Shown here one piece after another: positions 32,553-41,046 of a stretch of 49,768 nucleotides of DNA. The DNA is taken from contig JADJPD010000031.1 in NCBI GenBank assembly GCA_016713435.1, positions 1-49,768 of the forward strand, given 5' to 3'. The stretch's first letter is position 1; each line of letters opens with the position of its first letter. Source of the DNA: Gemmatimonadota bacterium (lineage in GTDB: Bacteria > Gemmatimonadota > Gemmatimonadetes > Gemmatimonadales > GWC2-71-9). The notes below the pieces were generated by a model, which searched no databases, was not told where the DNA came from, and saw only the letters and a list, made by a program, of their open reading frames with translations. A program made the translations under genes and the position numbers.

Positions 32553-32795
32553 CTACTCGCGCTCGATGACCTTCTTCCCGGTGCGGAGCGCCTCCCGTTG
32601 CCGCTCGAATCGTGCGGGGTCGCCGAGGTTGGGCGCGTAGCTGTAGACGCCATCGGGCGGGCAGTGGGTGCGTGTGAGCACCAACTGCGCCTTGGCCGTG
32701 CAGCGGTTGCAGGGCACGGGGCGGCGCCGCGCGGTGATCTTCCGAAAGCGTTCCTGGCGGTGCCCCTTGGGGCACTGGTAGGTGTAGATCGGCAT
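32553..32795 (-). CDS. FmdB-like zinc ribbon protein, 80 aa
   Basis: Starts PIYTYQCPKGHRQERFRKIT then CNRCTAKAQLVL: C-x3-H...C-x2-C zinc ribbon. The first ten residues (YxYxC..GH) are the FmdB-type N-terminus. Short basic C-terminus. Commonly found as a tiny regulator or structural accessory in phages; function not known. Confidence 0.75.
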   Translation of the reverse strand: MPIYTYQCPKGHRQERFRKITARRRPVPCNRCTAKAQLVLTRTHCPPDGVYSYAPNLGDPARFERQREALRTGKKVIERE

Positions 32796-32799
32796 GGGT

Positions 32800-33831
32800 T
32801 CAGCCCGCGAAGGTGTAGGCGGGGATGGGCTTCCCCGTGCTGTCGGTGAGGCGGGGGAGGCGTTGCAGGAACTCCTCCGGCTTGTCCTTCAGGGCGTTCG
32901 GCAGCGTGTCGCCCACCAGGCGGATCCGCTCGCCATGCACCCGCACCATCTCCACGAGGGTGAGCGCGGTCATCGCCATGTCGGGCTTGGTGTACCACAT
33001 CCGGCCATCGATGGGCGCCGAGAGCGTGATCGGGGTGGCACCGGACGCGAGCGCGTTGCCCCCGTCCGCGTGCATGATCACATCCTCGGTGAGCCACCGG
33101 GTGAACTCGGGGGTGCCCAGGAGGACGTTGGGCGGGCAGGGCCGGCGGGCCCGGAGCGCGCAGTCCGCGCCGAGCACCGTGATCCGCTCGAAGCCCATCG
33201 TCAGCGCCACGTCGATGGCGCGGGTCACGGCGTTGAGGCCCGCGCCCGCCACGACCGTGCCGGGGTAGAGCAGCTGGTAGAGCCAGTACTCGTACGCCTC
33301 GGTGCGCTCGATGCCGTTCTCATCTGGCCAGGACACCGGCGGCCGCGGGATCCCGACGAAGTTGTGGAAGAACGTGACGAGCCGCTGGTGCTGCAGGAGG
33401 TGCTCGATCAGGTGGGGGTGGCAGCTGCTCGCCACGAGGTACTCGAGCGGCGGCGCGTCCAGCCACTCCACCACCATGTGCGGCGTCTGGTCGACCGAGA
33501 AGGCGTGGGTGACCTTGTGCCCCTGGCGGTGCAGCCACATCGCGGCGGAGTTGCAGCCCCAGACCTGATCCCCCTGCCCGCACCACTCCGCCGCATGCTC
33601 GGCAAGGGAGGGCCCGGCGCCGCAGAGGACGAGGTGCTGTCCGGCCGCCGTGCCCTCGGCAACCACCCGGTCACAGTGCTGGGCATTCCCCACGATGAAC
33701 GCGGCGTAGTTCTCGCTCATGGGGTTCGCCAGCCGGATCTCGCCCGGGACGGGCAGGGCGCCGGCCGGCGGCTGGGCCGGGGCCGTGGTGGCCGCCTCGC
33801 GGGCGGCGCGGCGACGTGCGGCGCGGTTCAT
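32800..33831 (-). CDS. DUF115 (Maf/MptE-like) protein B
   Basis: 343 aa, ATG with AAGGAG. Paralogue of the protein at 28551-29495: HLVLCGAGPSLAEHAAEWCG, QVWGCNSAAMWLHRQGHKVT, HAFSVDQTPHMVVEWLD, LVTFFHNFVGIP, GFERITVLGADC, WYTKPDMAMTALTLVEMV. N-terminal Arg/Ala tail is variable. The presence of two divergent copies bracketing scaffold, coat, connector and YfiM-like genes suggests each modifies a different target or that one is a donor carrier. Glycosyl transfer of a nonulosonic acid is the family-based hypothesis. Confidence 0.72.
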   Translation of the reverse strand: MNRAARRRAAREAATTAPAQPPAGALPVPGEIRLANPMSENYAAFIVGNAQHCDRVVAEGTAAGQHLVLCGAGPSLAEHAAEWCGQGDQVWGCNSAAMWLHRQGHKVTHAFSVDQTPHMVVEWLDAPPLEYLVASSCHPHLIEHLLQHQRLVTFFHNFVGIPRPPVSWPDENGIERTEAYEYWLYQLLYPGTVVAGAGLNAVTRAIDVALTMGFERITVLGADCALRARRPCPPNVLLGTPEFTRWLTEDVIMHADGGNALASGATPITLSAPIDGRMWYTKPDMAMTALTLVEMVRVHGERIRLVGDTLPNALKDKPEEFLQRLPRLTDSTGKPIPAYTFAG

Positions 33832-34814
33832 GCGGCTCCTTGGGGAAGGCCCCGGCCCGACCTCCGGGCCTCGTCGGGGCGAACGGCGGTGAACATCACC
33901 GCGATGCAGCGGCAGTTGAAGGTGCTCTCGCCCGGGACCATCTCGCCGTTGCTGAAGTACTCGTCATGCCGCACCACCTCGCCGTGCAGCGCATGGTGCT
34001 CCGGGCGCTCCCGGCCATCGAGCGTGGTGCTCCATCGCTTGAAGAGCCGCTCGCCATCCACGTCCCCGCGGTCGATCGCGTCCTTCCAGCTGAGGTCATG
34101 CCCCAGCTTCTGGGCATCCAGCGCCGCGGTGCGGGCGTTGGTTTCCGCGTTCCAGGCGATGAAGCGCTTGCGGTACTGCTCCGTCATCCGGTCGACCTGC
34201 TCGGGGGAGAGCCCCTCGCCGTCGAAGGCCTTGCGGATCGTGCTGTCGAAGCGCCGATCCCGGAGCTCGCGGGTGAAGGCCTTGGGGTCGCCGGCCTCGA
34301 GCATGGCGCGGAAGTTGTCCACTGCCTGCAGCTGGTTCGGCGCCAGGCCCACCACGCTCCGGATCTCGCGCGCGATGGTCCGGGGATTCACGCCATCCCG
34401 GAGCCCGTTCTCCACGAAGGCGCGCACCGTCTCGCGGGTGTCCTCCGCCAGCGTGGTCACCACCCGGCTGTCCAGAGCCCGGATGCCCTCGACGACGTTG
34501 GGGTTCAGGACGTTGAACGTCTGCGCGCGCGCCGCGGCCGGCAGCTCGCGCTGGATGGCCTGCGCGGCCGCCTCGACGCCATCCCGCAGGACTTCGGAGG
34601 CCGGCGCGAAGGCGCGCGCGATCGTCTCGGGCGTGAGCACCTCCGCCAGCAGCAGCTCGGCCGAGGGGCTCTGGATGAACGCCTCGAGCTGGCCCGGCGA
34701 GAGCAGGAAGCGGATCCGGGTCCAGCCGTCGAGAATGGCTTTCTGCAGGTCGGGCGCCAGCGCGGCGGCCCGGCGCTCGAGGCGCTGGCGGAACAGCCGC
34801 TCGGCGGGGCTCAT
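33828..34814 (-). CDS. Head morphogenesis protein (SPP1 gp7-like)
   Basis: 328 aa; ATG overlaps the upstream stop. Helical N-terminus (SPAERLFRQRLERRAAALAP) and typical C-terminal module: RTAALDAQKLGHDLSWKDAI, KRWSTTLDGRERPEHHALHG, EYFSNGEMVPG and STFNCRCIAVMF, the phage Mu gpF/SPP1 gp7 signature (W.T..D.R.R..H, F..G...P, NCRC). Minor capsid protein needed for DNA-filled heads. Downstream of portal as usual. Confidence 0.9.
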   Translation of the reverse strand: MSPAERLFRQRLERRAAALAPDLQKAILDGWTRIRFLLSPGQLEAFIQSPSAELLLAEVLTPETIARAFAPASEVLRDGVEAAAQAIQRELPAAARAQTFNVLNPNVVEGIRALDSRVVTTLAEDTRETVRAFVENGLRDGVNPRTIAREIRSVVGLAPNQLQAVDNFRAMLEAGDPKAFTRELRDRRFDSTIRKAFDGEGLSPEQVDRMTEQYRKRFIAWNAETNARTAALDAQKLGHDLSWKDAIDRGDVDGERLFKRWSTTLDGRERPEHHALHGEVVRHDEYFSNGEMVPGESTFNCRCIAVMFTAVRPDEARRSGRGLPQGAA

Positions 34815-35008
34815 GCCTCGCCCGCCTTGAGCGCCAGGACTTCCTCCGCCCACGCCCGCCGCTCCGCGTCGGACTTGAGGGCCAGCGGCGTGCCGTGCGC
34901 GAACCGGGCGAGCTCGCGCGTGGCACGCCCCATCCGTCCCGCGAGGATCAGCCGGGCGACCCGCTCGTAGGCCCGGAGGCGCGTGGCACTAGGCCGCGAC
35001 GCCGGCAT
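34811..35008 (-). CDS. Small hypothetical protein, 65 aa
   Basis: ATG at 35008 lies within the portal's last codons (20-nt overlap). Basic helical peptide (RLRAYERVARLILAGRMGRA, RRAWAEEVLALKAGE). Possibly a head-associated small protein, unknown family. Confidence 0.55.
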   Translation of the reverse strand: MPASRPSATRLRAYERVARLILAGRMGRATRELARFAHGTPLALKSDAERRAWAEEVLALKAGEA

Positions 35009-36602
35009 CCTGCCCCCTCGCCCCGCTGCCGTTCCCGGCCATGAGCCGCTCCTGCTGCGCGGCCAGCTCCTGCTGCCGGCGCGCTTCCCGCGCCGCCTGC
35101 TCCGCCAGCATCTCGCCCTCGAGCGCGTCGAGGTCCGTGGTCTCCGGGATCTCGCCCGCCTCCATCAGCCGCTCCAGCACGAACCGCGGCGGCACCCCGA
35201 GCTTCTCGGCCAGCGTCGCCCACGCCACCATCTTCTGGGCGTCCATCCCCTGCTCGCCGTAATCGCGGTTGATCTCGATGGACCCGCCGCTCGGCTTCTT
35301 CAGGTAGCGGGCATGGAAGTAGAGCGCCCGCTCGAGGCCATCCTGCAGGCCGCGGGCGTTGACGGCGAGGGCGCTGTCGCTCGACGACTTGTCGATTTCC
35401 TTGGCCGTGGCCGTCTCCGCGGCCCGCTTGGAACTCGCCAGGGCGGCGAGCCCGAGCTCGGCCATGGCGGTCTTGAGGTCCTGCAGCGCCGCGGCGCACT
35501 GCGCGAGGGCGGCCCCGCTGTGGCTCTGGTACTGTGCCGTCGCCTGGGGGTTCGTGAAGACCCGCGCGGCGTTCGGGCCGAGCACGATGGGGGCCGGCAT
35601 CTGGGTGCCGTCGGGCGCCTGCATCAGGTCGACGCCGGTCTCCACCCAGATCGGGACGCAGGTCTTGTGGATCGAGGTGTCGTAGTCGCTCCACTGCCGG
35701 TAGTGCGCGAGGTTGAGGTGCGCGAGGTCGAGGAAGGGCGGCATGCTCTCGAAGAGGCCCTTCTTCCCGCTGGTCACGATCTCCGCCACCGGGATCTCGT
35801 CCTGGGTCGGATACGTGCCTGACTCCACCTCGACGACGGCCTTCTGCTTGGTCACCTCGAGGAGTCGGTAGCCCACCTCGACCCCGGCGTCCGTGCTCTT
35901 CCGGGAGAACACGCGGAACCGCTCCTGCTTGGTCGTCCCGAACTCTCCCTCCGGCACCTCGGCGCACTCCCGGAGGACGAGCTGCGTCAGCAGCGTGCGG
36001 CCGTTCTCCACGGTCGTCCGCCAGCTCACGATGGCGTCCTTGGGGACGGGGACCCAGTAGGGTCGGACCTCGCCGCGGAGTTCCTGGCCGGCCGTCTGTG
36101 TGCCGTCGGTCGGGGGGAACTCGACGAGGATGGCGCCATGGCCCGCGCACATGGCGTCGCTCATCCGCTCGCGCGCGAAGACATCGCCGTGGGTCCCGGC
36201 GTTGTCGATGTTCTCCCAGTGGGACACGATCTCCTGCGGCACGTCGTCGCCGAGCTTCGGGTCCTGCCGGAACACGTAGCCGACGAGGCCCTCGATGGTG
36301 TTCCGGAACTGGTTGAAGAACACCGAGCGGAGCTTCCGCACCCGGTAGCTGTCGGGGTCCTCGCCCGGCGCCTTGGGCAAGTACTCGGCCGCCTTGTCGC
36401 GCAGCCGGCTGTTCCCCTCCCAGCAATCCCGCACGACCGTAAGGTCGGCCTGCTGGCGCTCCACGGCCGGCGAGGGGGTGGACGGCAGGTCCTTGTCGGC
36501 GCGGGGCACGGCCGGCGGTTCCTGGCCCCCGGCCCGCAGCGGACCGTCTCCCGGGCGGTTGCCCTGATCCAGGGGGTCATAAGACGGTGTGGGCATCGTC
36601 AT
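34989..36602 (-). CDS. Portal protein, DUF4055 type
   Basis: 537 aa. Typical DUF4055 pattern: VRDCWEGNSRLRDKAAEYLP, YRVRKLRSVFFNQFRNTIEG, LVGYVFRQDPKLGDDVPQEI, HGAILVEFPP, and FLDLAHLNLAHYRQWSDYDT near the middle. Basic Gln/Ala-rich coiled tail at the C-terminus. Dodecameric DNA gate; contacts TerL, which is coded just upstream. Confidence 0.9.
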   Translation of the reverse strand: MTMPTPSYDPLDQGNRPGDGPLRAGGQEPPAVPRADKDLPSTPSPAVERQQADLTVVRDCWEGNSRLRDKAAEYLPKAPGEDPDSYRVRKLRSVFFNQFRNTIEGLVGYVFRQDPKLGDDVPQEIVSHWENIDNAGTHGDVFARERMSDAMCAGHGAILVEFPPTDGTQTAGQELRGEVRPYWVPVPKDAIVSWRTTVENGRTLLTQLVLRECAEVPEGEFGTTKQERFRVFSRKSTDAGVEVGYRLLEVTKQKAVVEVESGTYPTQDEIPVAEIVTSGKKGLFESMPPFLDLAHLNLAHYRQWSDYDTSIHKTCVPIWVETGVDLMQAPDGTQMPAPIVLGPNAARVFTNPQATAQYQSHSGAALAQCAAALQDLKTAMAELGLAALASSKRAAETATAKEIDKSSSDSALAVNARGLQDGLERALYFHARYLKKPSGGSIEINRDYGEQGMDAQKMVAWATLAEKLGVPPRFVLERLMEAGEIPETTDLDALEGEMLAEQAAREARRQQELAAQQERLMAGNGSGARGQDAGVAA

Positions 36603-36609
36603 GGCAGCC

Positions 36610-38034
36610 TCAGGTGCGCACGGTGGTGGTGATGGCGGTATGCAGGGAGGTCAGCTTGCTGTCGGCGCCGGCGGCGGCGTCGACCTGGTCATCGTGCTTG
36701 CCATTCGGGAAGTCCGCGGCCTCCGCGCGGAACGCATCCCGCCACTCGCCCGGGCAGAGGACGATGTTGCCCGCCTCGGCCTTGGAAGCGAGCGGCTCAG
36801 CCCGGTGGATCTTCTTGCCGGTCGGGTGCTCGGTCGTGACCGGCATGCCGACGTTCTGCAGCTGACGGACGAGCTGCTGCGTGCGCTCCGCGCCGGCGAT
36901 GCCGGCCTCCGTCTCGATCCACCAGCGCACCCGGCCCGGATACGCCGCGAGGTCGGCGCGGGCGATCGCGAGCAGATCCGCGTCCCGAGCCGCGATCGAC
37001 TTTCGCATGCGTGCCACGTCGACGATCGCCGTGCGACCGTCGGTCATCCGGCAGAGGAGGGCGCCAGCCGAGAAGTCGGGATCGTGGCTTCCGCCCCGGG
37101 GCTCGGTGCCGGCCAAGTCCCAGTAGCGCACCATGCGGCCCACGGCGGGGACCGCGTCCAGCAGTCCCCACCACGACCACTTGAACATCCCGCCCTCGCG
37201 CGGGCGGGGACGTCCCTGCAGGAGCGACGCGAAGCCGTACTCCGTCAGCTCGACCCGCTTCTCGTCGAGCCATGCCTCACCGCGCAGGGCCGGCCACAGC
37301 GGCTCGTGTTCCGCGCGCCCCAGGGTGTCGCCGGGTTCGGCGCGCGCAGGGAGGTCCAGCACGTGCCACGTGCCGGCCTGGCCATCGCGCAGCCGGCCCG
37401 CGGGATCATCCTGGTGCCAGCGGCTCATCGTGAAGAGCACGGCGGTGTGGGGCTCGCAGCGAGCGAGCAGGTCGTTGGTCACCCAGTCCCAGACCTGGTC
37501 CCGCTTCGCCTGGCTCTCGGCATCGTCCCGGCTGCCGATGGGATCGTCGATGAGGATCAGGTCGGCGTTCACGGAGGCGACACCGGCCCCGGCCCCCACC
37601 GCGCGCACGCCGCCACCCTGCGGGGTCTCCCACTCTTCCGCCGCGTCACGCCCCTTGGAGAGCGCCAGGCCGTTCGCCTCGGCGAGGCGCTTGATGCCGC
37701 GGCTGAACTTGTTCGCCTGCTTCTGGTTGTAGGTGCCGAGGAGGAGCCGGGTGCGCGGATCCCGCAGCAGGCGATAGGCGCCGTACCCCAGGGTATTGTG
37801 CTCGGTCTTGCCGTGCCGGATGGGGATCTGGAACATCACGCGGCGCAGCGTGCCGGCGGTGACCTGGTCGAGTGCCTCCTGCATCCGCTGGAAGTGGCGG
37901 GCGCTCCAGTCGTACTCCGCGCGCGCCGTGGCCAGCCACTCGGCATAGGTCGCGGGCACCGCGACCAGTCCGCGCCGGCGACGCAGGGCCAGCAGCGCGG
38001 CGGCGCGCGTAGGCAGGGGGACCACGGCGGTCAT
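36610..38034 (-). CDS. Terminase large subunit
   Basis: 474 aa. ATPase: Walker A-like QIPIRHGKTEHN (about residue 70), Walker B LILIDDPIGSRDD. Nuclease: MVRYWDLAGTEPRGGSHDPD with the first Asp, TAIVDVARMR, and the terminal GKHDDQVDAAAGA Asp motif. Arginine finger region TYNQKQANKFSRGIKRLA. Packs DNA through the portal. ATGA overlap with TerS. Confidence 0.95.
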   Translation of the reverse strand: MTAVVPLPTRAAALLALRRRRGLVAVPATYAEWLATARAEYDWSARHFQRMQEALDQVTAGTLRRVMFQIPIRHGKTEHNTLGYGAYRLLRDPRTRLLLGTYNQKQANKFSRGIKRLAEANGLALSKGRDAAEEWETPQGGGVRAVGAGAGVASVNADLILIDDPIGSRDDAESQAKRDQVWDWVTNDLLARCEPHTAVLFTMSRWHQDDPAGRLRDGQAGTWHVLDLPARAEPGDTLGRAEHEPLWPALRGEAWLDEKRVELTEYGFASLLQGRPRPREGGMFKWSWWGLLDAVPAVGRMVRYWDLAGTEPRGGSHDPDFSAGALLCRMTDGRTAIVDVARMRKSIAARDADLLAIARADLAAYPGRVRWWIETEAGIAGAERTQQLVRQLQNVGMPVTTEHPTGKKIHRAEPLASKAEAGNIVLCPGEWRDAFRAEAADFPNGKHDDQVDAAAGADSKLTSLHTAITTTVRT

Positions 38035-38471
38035 GCCGGCAGCTTCCCGGCGGCCAGCTGCTCGAGCTCGGCGTCCGTCAGCTTGTCGAGGTCCCGCGTG
38101 AACCGGTGCTCGAGGCGGTCCACGAACATGGAGAGATGCTTCCCGAGCAGCTCGCAGGCGCGATTCGAGGCGGCGAAGTCGCCATGCCGCCGGGCATCGG
38201 TCACGTTCTGCACGAGCTCGCGGAGCACCAGGTCCACCGTCACCTCGGCTTTCGCCGTGACTTGTGCCGAGGCGGCCGCGATGGCGGCGGCGACCTTCGG
38301 CGTCCGCAGGTTCTGCTTCGCCATGTCCTCGGCGGAGCGTGGGCTGTAGCCCGCCCGGATGGCGGCTTGCGTGCCGTTCCGGTCGATCAGGTACTCCTCG
38401 ACGAACCGCTGCTGCTTACCGCTCAGCGTGTCTGCCTTCGCGCCGCGGCGCTGTTTCCTCGGTCCGGTCAT
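38031..38471 (-). CDS. Terminase small subunit
   Basis: 146 aa; ATG overlaps the stop of the upstream gene. Terminase_2 signature: LSGKQQRFVEEYLIDRNGTQ, AAIRAGYSPRSAEDMAKQNL, RTPKVAAAI. The remainder is helical (VDLVLRELVQNVTDARRHGD). It recognises the packaging site and stimulates TerL. Position next to TerL supports the call. Confidence 0.9.
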   Translation of the reverse strand: MTGPRKQRRGAKADTLSGKQQRFVEEYLIDRNGTQAAIRAGYSPRSAEDMAKQNLRTPKVAAAIAAASAQVTAKAEVTVDLVLRELVQNVTDARRHGDFAASNRACELLGKHLSMFVDRLEHRFTRDLDKLTDAELEQLAAGKLPA

Positions 38472-38734
38472 CGGTGCTCCACCACCTCGAGCCAGTGCCC
38501 ACAGCGCTTGCAGCAGGCGATCGGTCCCCGCCCCGAGGCCCGGCGGGGGCTGTTCTCCGGCAGGCGGGTCACGGAGAGGAGCACCGCGCCCGGCACCAGA
38601 AGCACGATCCGGCGGCAATCCGGGCAGCGGCCATCGGTAAAGACGACGGCCCCCGTGACCGTCAGGGTCACGAGGGCCGTCTGGGGGCCGTCCGGATGCT
38701 TCCGGAAGATGGGGTTCGGAATGGGTGCCGTCAA
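38468..38734 (-). CDS. Zinc-ribbon-like small protein, 88 aa
   Basis: TTG start proposed in a TTGA overlap with the PseC-like stop; no better start upstream of the beta region. Residues VTGAVVFTDGRCPDCRRIVL and ACCKRCGHWLEVV give C-x2-C and C-x2-C. Likely zinc ribbon. Lies between sugar genes and terminase. Confidence 0.5.
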   Translation of the reverse strand: MTAPIPNPIFRKHPDGPQTALVTLTVTGAVVFTDGRCPDCRRIVLLVPGAVLLSVTRLPENSPRRASGRGPIACCKRCGHWLEVVEHR

Positions 38735-39837
38735 CGCGATCCCTCCACGATGGCAGCCTGGAGTGCGCCGGCATTGCGCCGCGCGGCCTCGAGGTCATTG
38801 GTCTGGAACTGGAGGATTCTGGGCTGCAGGGACTCGGCGACGGGGCAGAGACCCTTCGGATTCCCCTCCGCGTCCCAGTTGTTCACGTGCTTGGCGAGCC
38901 ACCACGCGTCCCGGAACGCAGGCTCGTGATACGTCAGCCGCCACGCCCCATAGGGCCGCTCGCCCCCGTGCCGGACCACGGCCTCCTGCAGCCACTGGGC
39001 ACGCGCCGGCGTGTCGCAAGCGACAGCGAAGGCCCAGAAGTCGTGCATCCAGCCGGCGGGGACGAGCTGCGCCACGAGCCACGGGCACTCAAGGAGCGCG
39101 GCGGCATATAAGACAGCGGCCTTGCGACGGACCTCGAGGGCACGATCGACGGGGCGGGATGAGCTGTTCGTCAGCGGCCGAGGACTCGCGCTGGCCGGCC
39201 AGCACAAACGTCGCAGCCCCTCGGCCGCCGTCAGGTCATTCATCCGGTAGTTCCACCCGAGGGCGTGATGCCGCGTGTAGTCCGGCGCCTTAAGCACCGC
39301 CGGGTCGATGCGCGGCTGATCCGCGCGCATCCGGTAGCCGAGACTGGAGAACTCACGGGCGCGGGTGGCCAGCTCCTCGTCATCGGTCACGAGTATTCCG
39401 CCCTCGCCGAGGGCGAGGATCTTGGAGGCTTGGAACGAGTAGGAGACGAACGACGGAGCCAGTCCGGAGGGAAGGCGATACGGCTGCAGCGTCTGCGCGG
39501 CATCCACGACGATGCCTCGACCGGGGAAGCCAGCGTGGAGGCCATACAGGGACACGGGCATCCACGTAGGCGCTGGGACGCCTTCTCGGGACGCCATCAG
39601 CCACGTCTCCGGGTCCACGTCGACGAAGTGCGGCACCGCCCCCGCGTGCAGCACCGCGATGGTGGTGGCACTCATGGTGAGCGGCGGCACCGCGACCCGG
39701 TCCCCAGGCTTCACGCCAAGCGCCACGAGCGCGGTGTGGAGCGTCGCCGTGCCGTTGCAGAGGGCGATGGCGTAGCGGGCGCCGACGTAGTCGGCGAAGG
39801 CGCGCTCGAAGGCGGCGACGGCGGAGCCGTTCTTCAT
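38731..39837 (-). CDS. DegT/DnrJ/EryC1-type sugar aminotransferase (PseC-like)
   Basis: 368 aa from ATG 39837 (ATGA overlap). PLP fold: ARYAIALCNGTATLHTALVA (N-terminal), PPLTMSATTIAVLHAGAVPH, VDAAQTLQPYRLPSG with the Asp, and SYSFQASKILALGEGGIL with the Schiff-base Lys; NYRMNDLTAAEG is conserved. PseC aminates C4 of the UDP-4-keto sugar made by PseB. A segment at about 39145-39215 (CWPASASPRPLTNSSSRPV) does not fit the family, while another frame there reads more like it, so compensating indels are possible; activity could be affected. Confidence 0.82.
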   Translation of the reverse strand: MKNGSAVAAFERAFADYVGARYAIALCNGTATLHTALVALGVKPGDRVAVPPLTMSATTIAVLHAGAVPHFVDVDPETWLMASREGVPAPTWMPVSLYGLHAGFPGRGIVVDAAQTLQPYRLPSGLAPSFVSYSFQASKILALGEGGILVTDDEELATRAREFSSLGYRMRADQPRIDPAVLKAPDYTRHHALGWNYRMNDLTAAEGLRRLCWPASASPRPLTNSSSRPVDRALEVRRKAAVLYAAALLECPWLVAQLVPAGWMHDFWAFAVACDTPARAQWLQEAVVRHGGERPYGAWRLTYHEPAFRDAWWLAKHVNNWDAEGNPKGLCPVAESLQPRILQFQTNDLEAARRNAGALQAAIVEGSR

Positions 39838-40538
39838 GCGTACCCCGCCGCGACCATCTCCCGGAACCCGAACACCGGGTTCCTTGCATACAGCCGTCGG
39901 TAGACGTCGGCGGCGAATGCCAGGTCCCCCTCGTCGTCCAGCGTCCACCGGTCCCGGATGCTGCCGTGCCCGGTCTCGTTCTTGAGCACCCAGCACCCGA
40001 GTTCCCGCTTGATCCACGGCGTCACGTGCTCCCGGTCGTACGGGTCCGCGGCCTCCTGGTGCGCCAGCCGCAGCGCCTCCATCGTGAACACCTCGACGTC
40101 GAGCCCGAGCGGCCAGGTCTCCCCGCCGAGCCAGAGCATCGCGGGCAGCTCGAGCCCCTGCGGCGGGTTGGCGTAGGGCGCCAGGAATCCCTCGATCGCG
40201 TAGTCGATCAGCGCGGGGTCCTTGAAGGGATCATCTGCGGTGATGCGCACGACCACCTCGGTCCCCTCCACCTGCTGGCTCGCCCAGAAGAAGCGGGCCA
40301 GCACGTCATCCTCGAGGCCGCGATAGACGTGCACGCCCTCCGTCTCGCCGAGCACGGCCAGGCGGTCGTTCTCCTGGGTGGTGGGGATGGCCAGCACCAC
40401 CTGCATCGGCGTGGTCGTCGCCTTCACGCGGCGGAGCACGTGCGCGAGCAGCGGCTCACCGGCGAGCGTGGCCATCACCTTGTTCGGCAACCGCTGACTG
40501 CCGGCCCGCGCCTGGACGATCGTCGTGATCCGGTTCAT
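39834..40538 (-). CDS. CMP-sugar cytidylyltransferase (SpsF/PseF-like)
   Basis: 234 aa; ATG at 40538 overlaps the lipoprotein stop. Nucleotidyltransferase signature TTIVQARAGSQRLPNKVMAT (Q-A-R-x-x-S-x-R-L-P-x-K), EVVVRITADDPFKDPALIDY, GLDVEVFTMEALRLAHQEAA and REHVTPWIKREL. SpsF/PseF/NeuA enzymes activate nonulosonic acids with CTP. Fourth step class of the local sugar set. The C-terminal RDRWTLDDEGDLAFAADVYR is also family-typical. Confidence 0.85.
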   Translation of the reverse strand: MNRITTIVQARAGSQRLPNKVMATLAGEPLLAHVLRRVKATTTPMQVVLAIPTTQENDRLAVLGETEGVHVYRGLEDDVLARFFWASQQVEGTEVVVRITADDPFKDPALIDYAIEGFLAPYANPPQGLELPAMLWLGGETWPLGLDVEVFTMEALRLAHQEAADPYDREHVTPWIKRELGCWVLKNETGHGSIRDRWTLDDEGDLAFAADVYRRLYARNPVFGFREMVAAGYA

Positions 40539-40741
40539 CGGCAGCCCTCCGGCTTGCAGGGGCGCGTGGGCTGGTTGAGGCAGTCCCACTGGCCCGTGTC
40601 GAGGTGGTACAGGCAGCGGCGCTCCTCGCAGGTCGGGCGGCCGGCCACGCAGACCGTGACCCAGCGCGGGACGACGAGCTCGCCCGTGGGCTCGGTGACG
40701 CAGGCCACGAGGAGGAGCACCAGCATGAGCAGTCCCCTCAC
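40535..40741 (-). CDS. Small lipoprotein, 68 aa
   Basis: GTG start in a GTGA overlap with the GroES-like stop. Signal sequence ends in a lipobox: RGLLMLVLLLVAC. The mature part has six more cysteines (CVAGRPTCEERRC, DCLNQPTRPCKPEGC), probably disulfide-bonded. Likely anchored in the outer or inner membrane. A surface or exclusion role is conceivable but unproven; it interrupts the sugar genes. Confidence 0.62.
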   Translation of the reverse strand: MRGLLMLVLLLVACVTEPTGELVVPRWVTVCVAGRPTCEERRCLYHLDTGQWDCLNQPTRPCKPEGCR

Positions 40742-41046
40742 GGCTTCACCCCGAACAGGTCGCGCGCCGGCACGACCCGGTACTCCCGGCCCTCGAGCTT
40801 GATCTCCGTGCCGGCGTTCAGCTGCAGCACGACGCGGTCGCCCGGCTGGCAGGGCATGGCGGCCACCTGGCCGGAGGGCAGGGTGAGGCCGGGGCCCTGG
40901 GCGATGACGACGCCGGTCTGCGGCACGTTGTCGCGCTTGGCCCCGCCGGCGAGGATGATCACGCCGTCTTCGGGCGGCGGGTCCATCGCGACGAGGAGGA
41001 AGTCGGAGATCGGCTTGAGCGGCGCCGGCGCGGTCTTCACAGCCAT
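40738..41046 (-). CDS. GroES-like co-chaperonin
   Basis: 102 aa, ATG with GGGGAG. Cpn10 fold pattern: LKPISDFLLVAMDPPPEDGV, QTGVVIAQGPGLTLPSG, QPGDRVVLQLNAGTEIKLEG, REYRVVPARDLFGV (cf. K-x-G-D-x-V-x-x-x-x-x-G-x-E; E-Y-x-x-x-x-x-x-D-I). Phage GroES analogues (T4 gp31 type) adapt host GroEL for capsid protein folding. No GroEL is encoded here, so the host GroEL is implied. Confidence 0.85.
   Translation of the reverse strand: MAVKTAPAPLKPISDFLLVAMDPPPEDGVIILAGGAKRDNVPQTGVVIAQGPGLTLPSGQVAAMPCQPGDRVVLQLNAGTEIKLEGREYRVVPARDLFGVKP

Noticed and set aside
36589..38349. Large plus-strand open frame opposite TerL
   Set aside because: TerL motifs on the minus strand are unmistakable; the plus frame is compositional.
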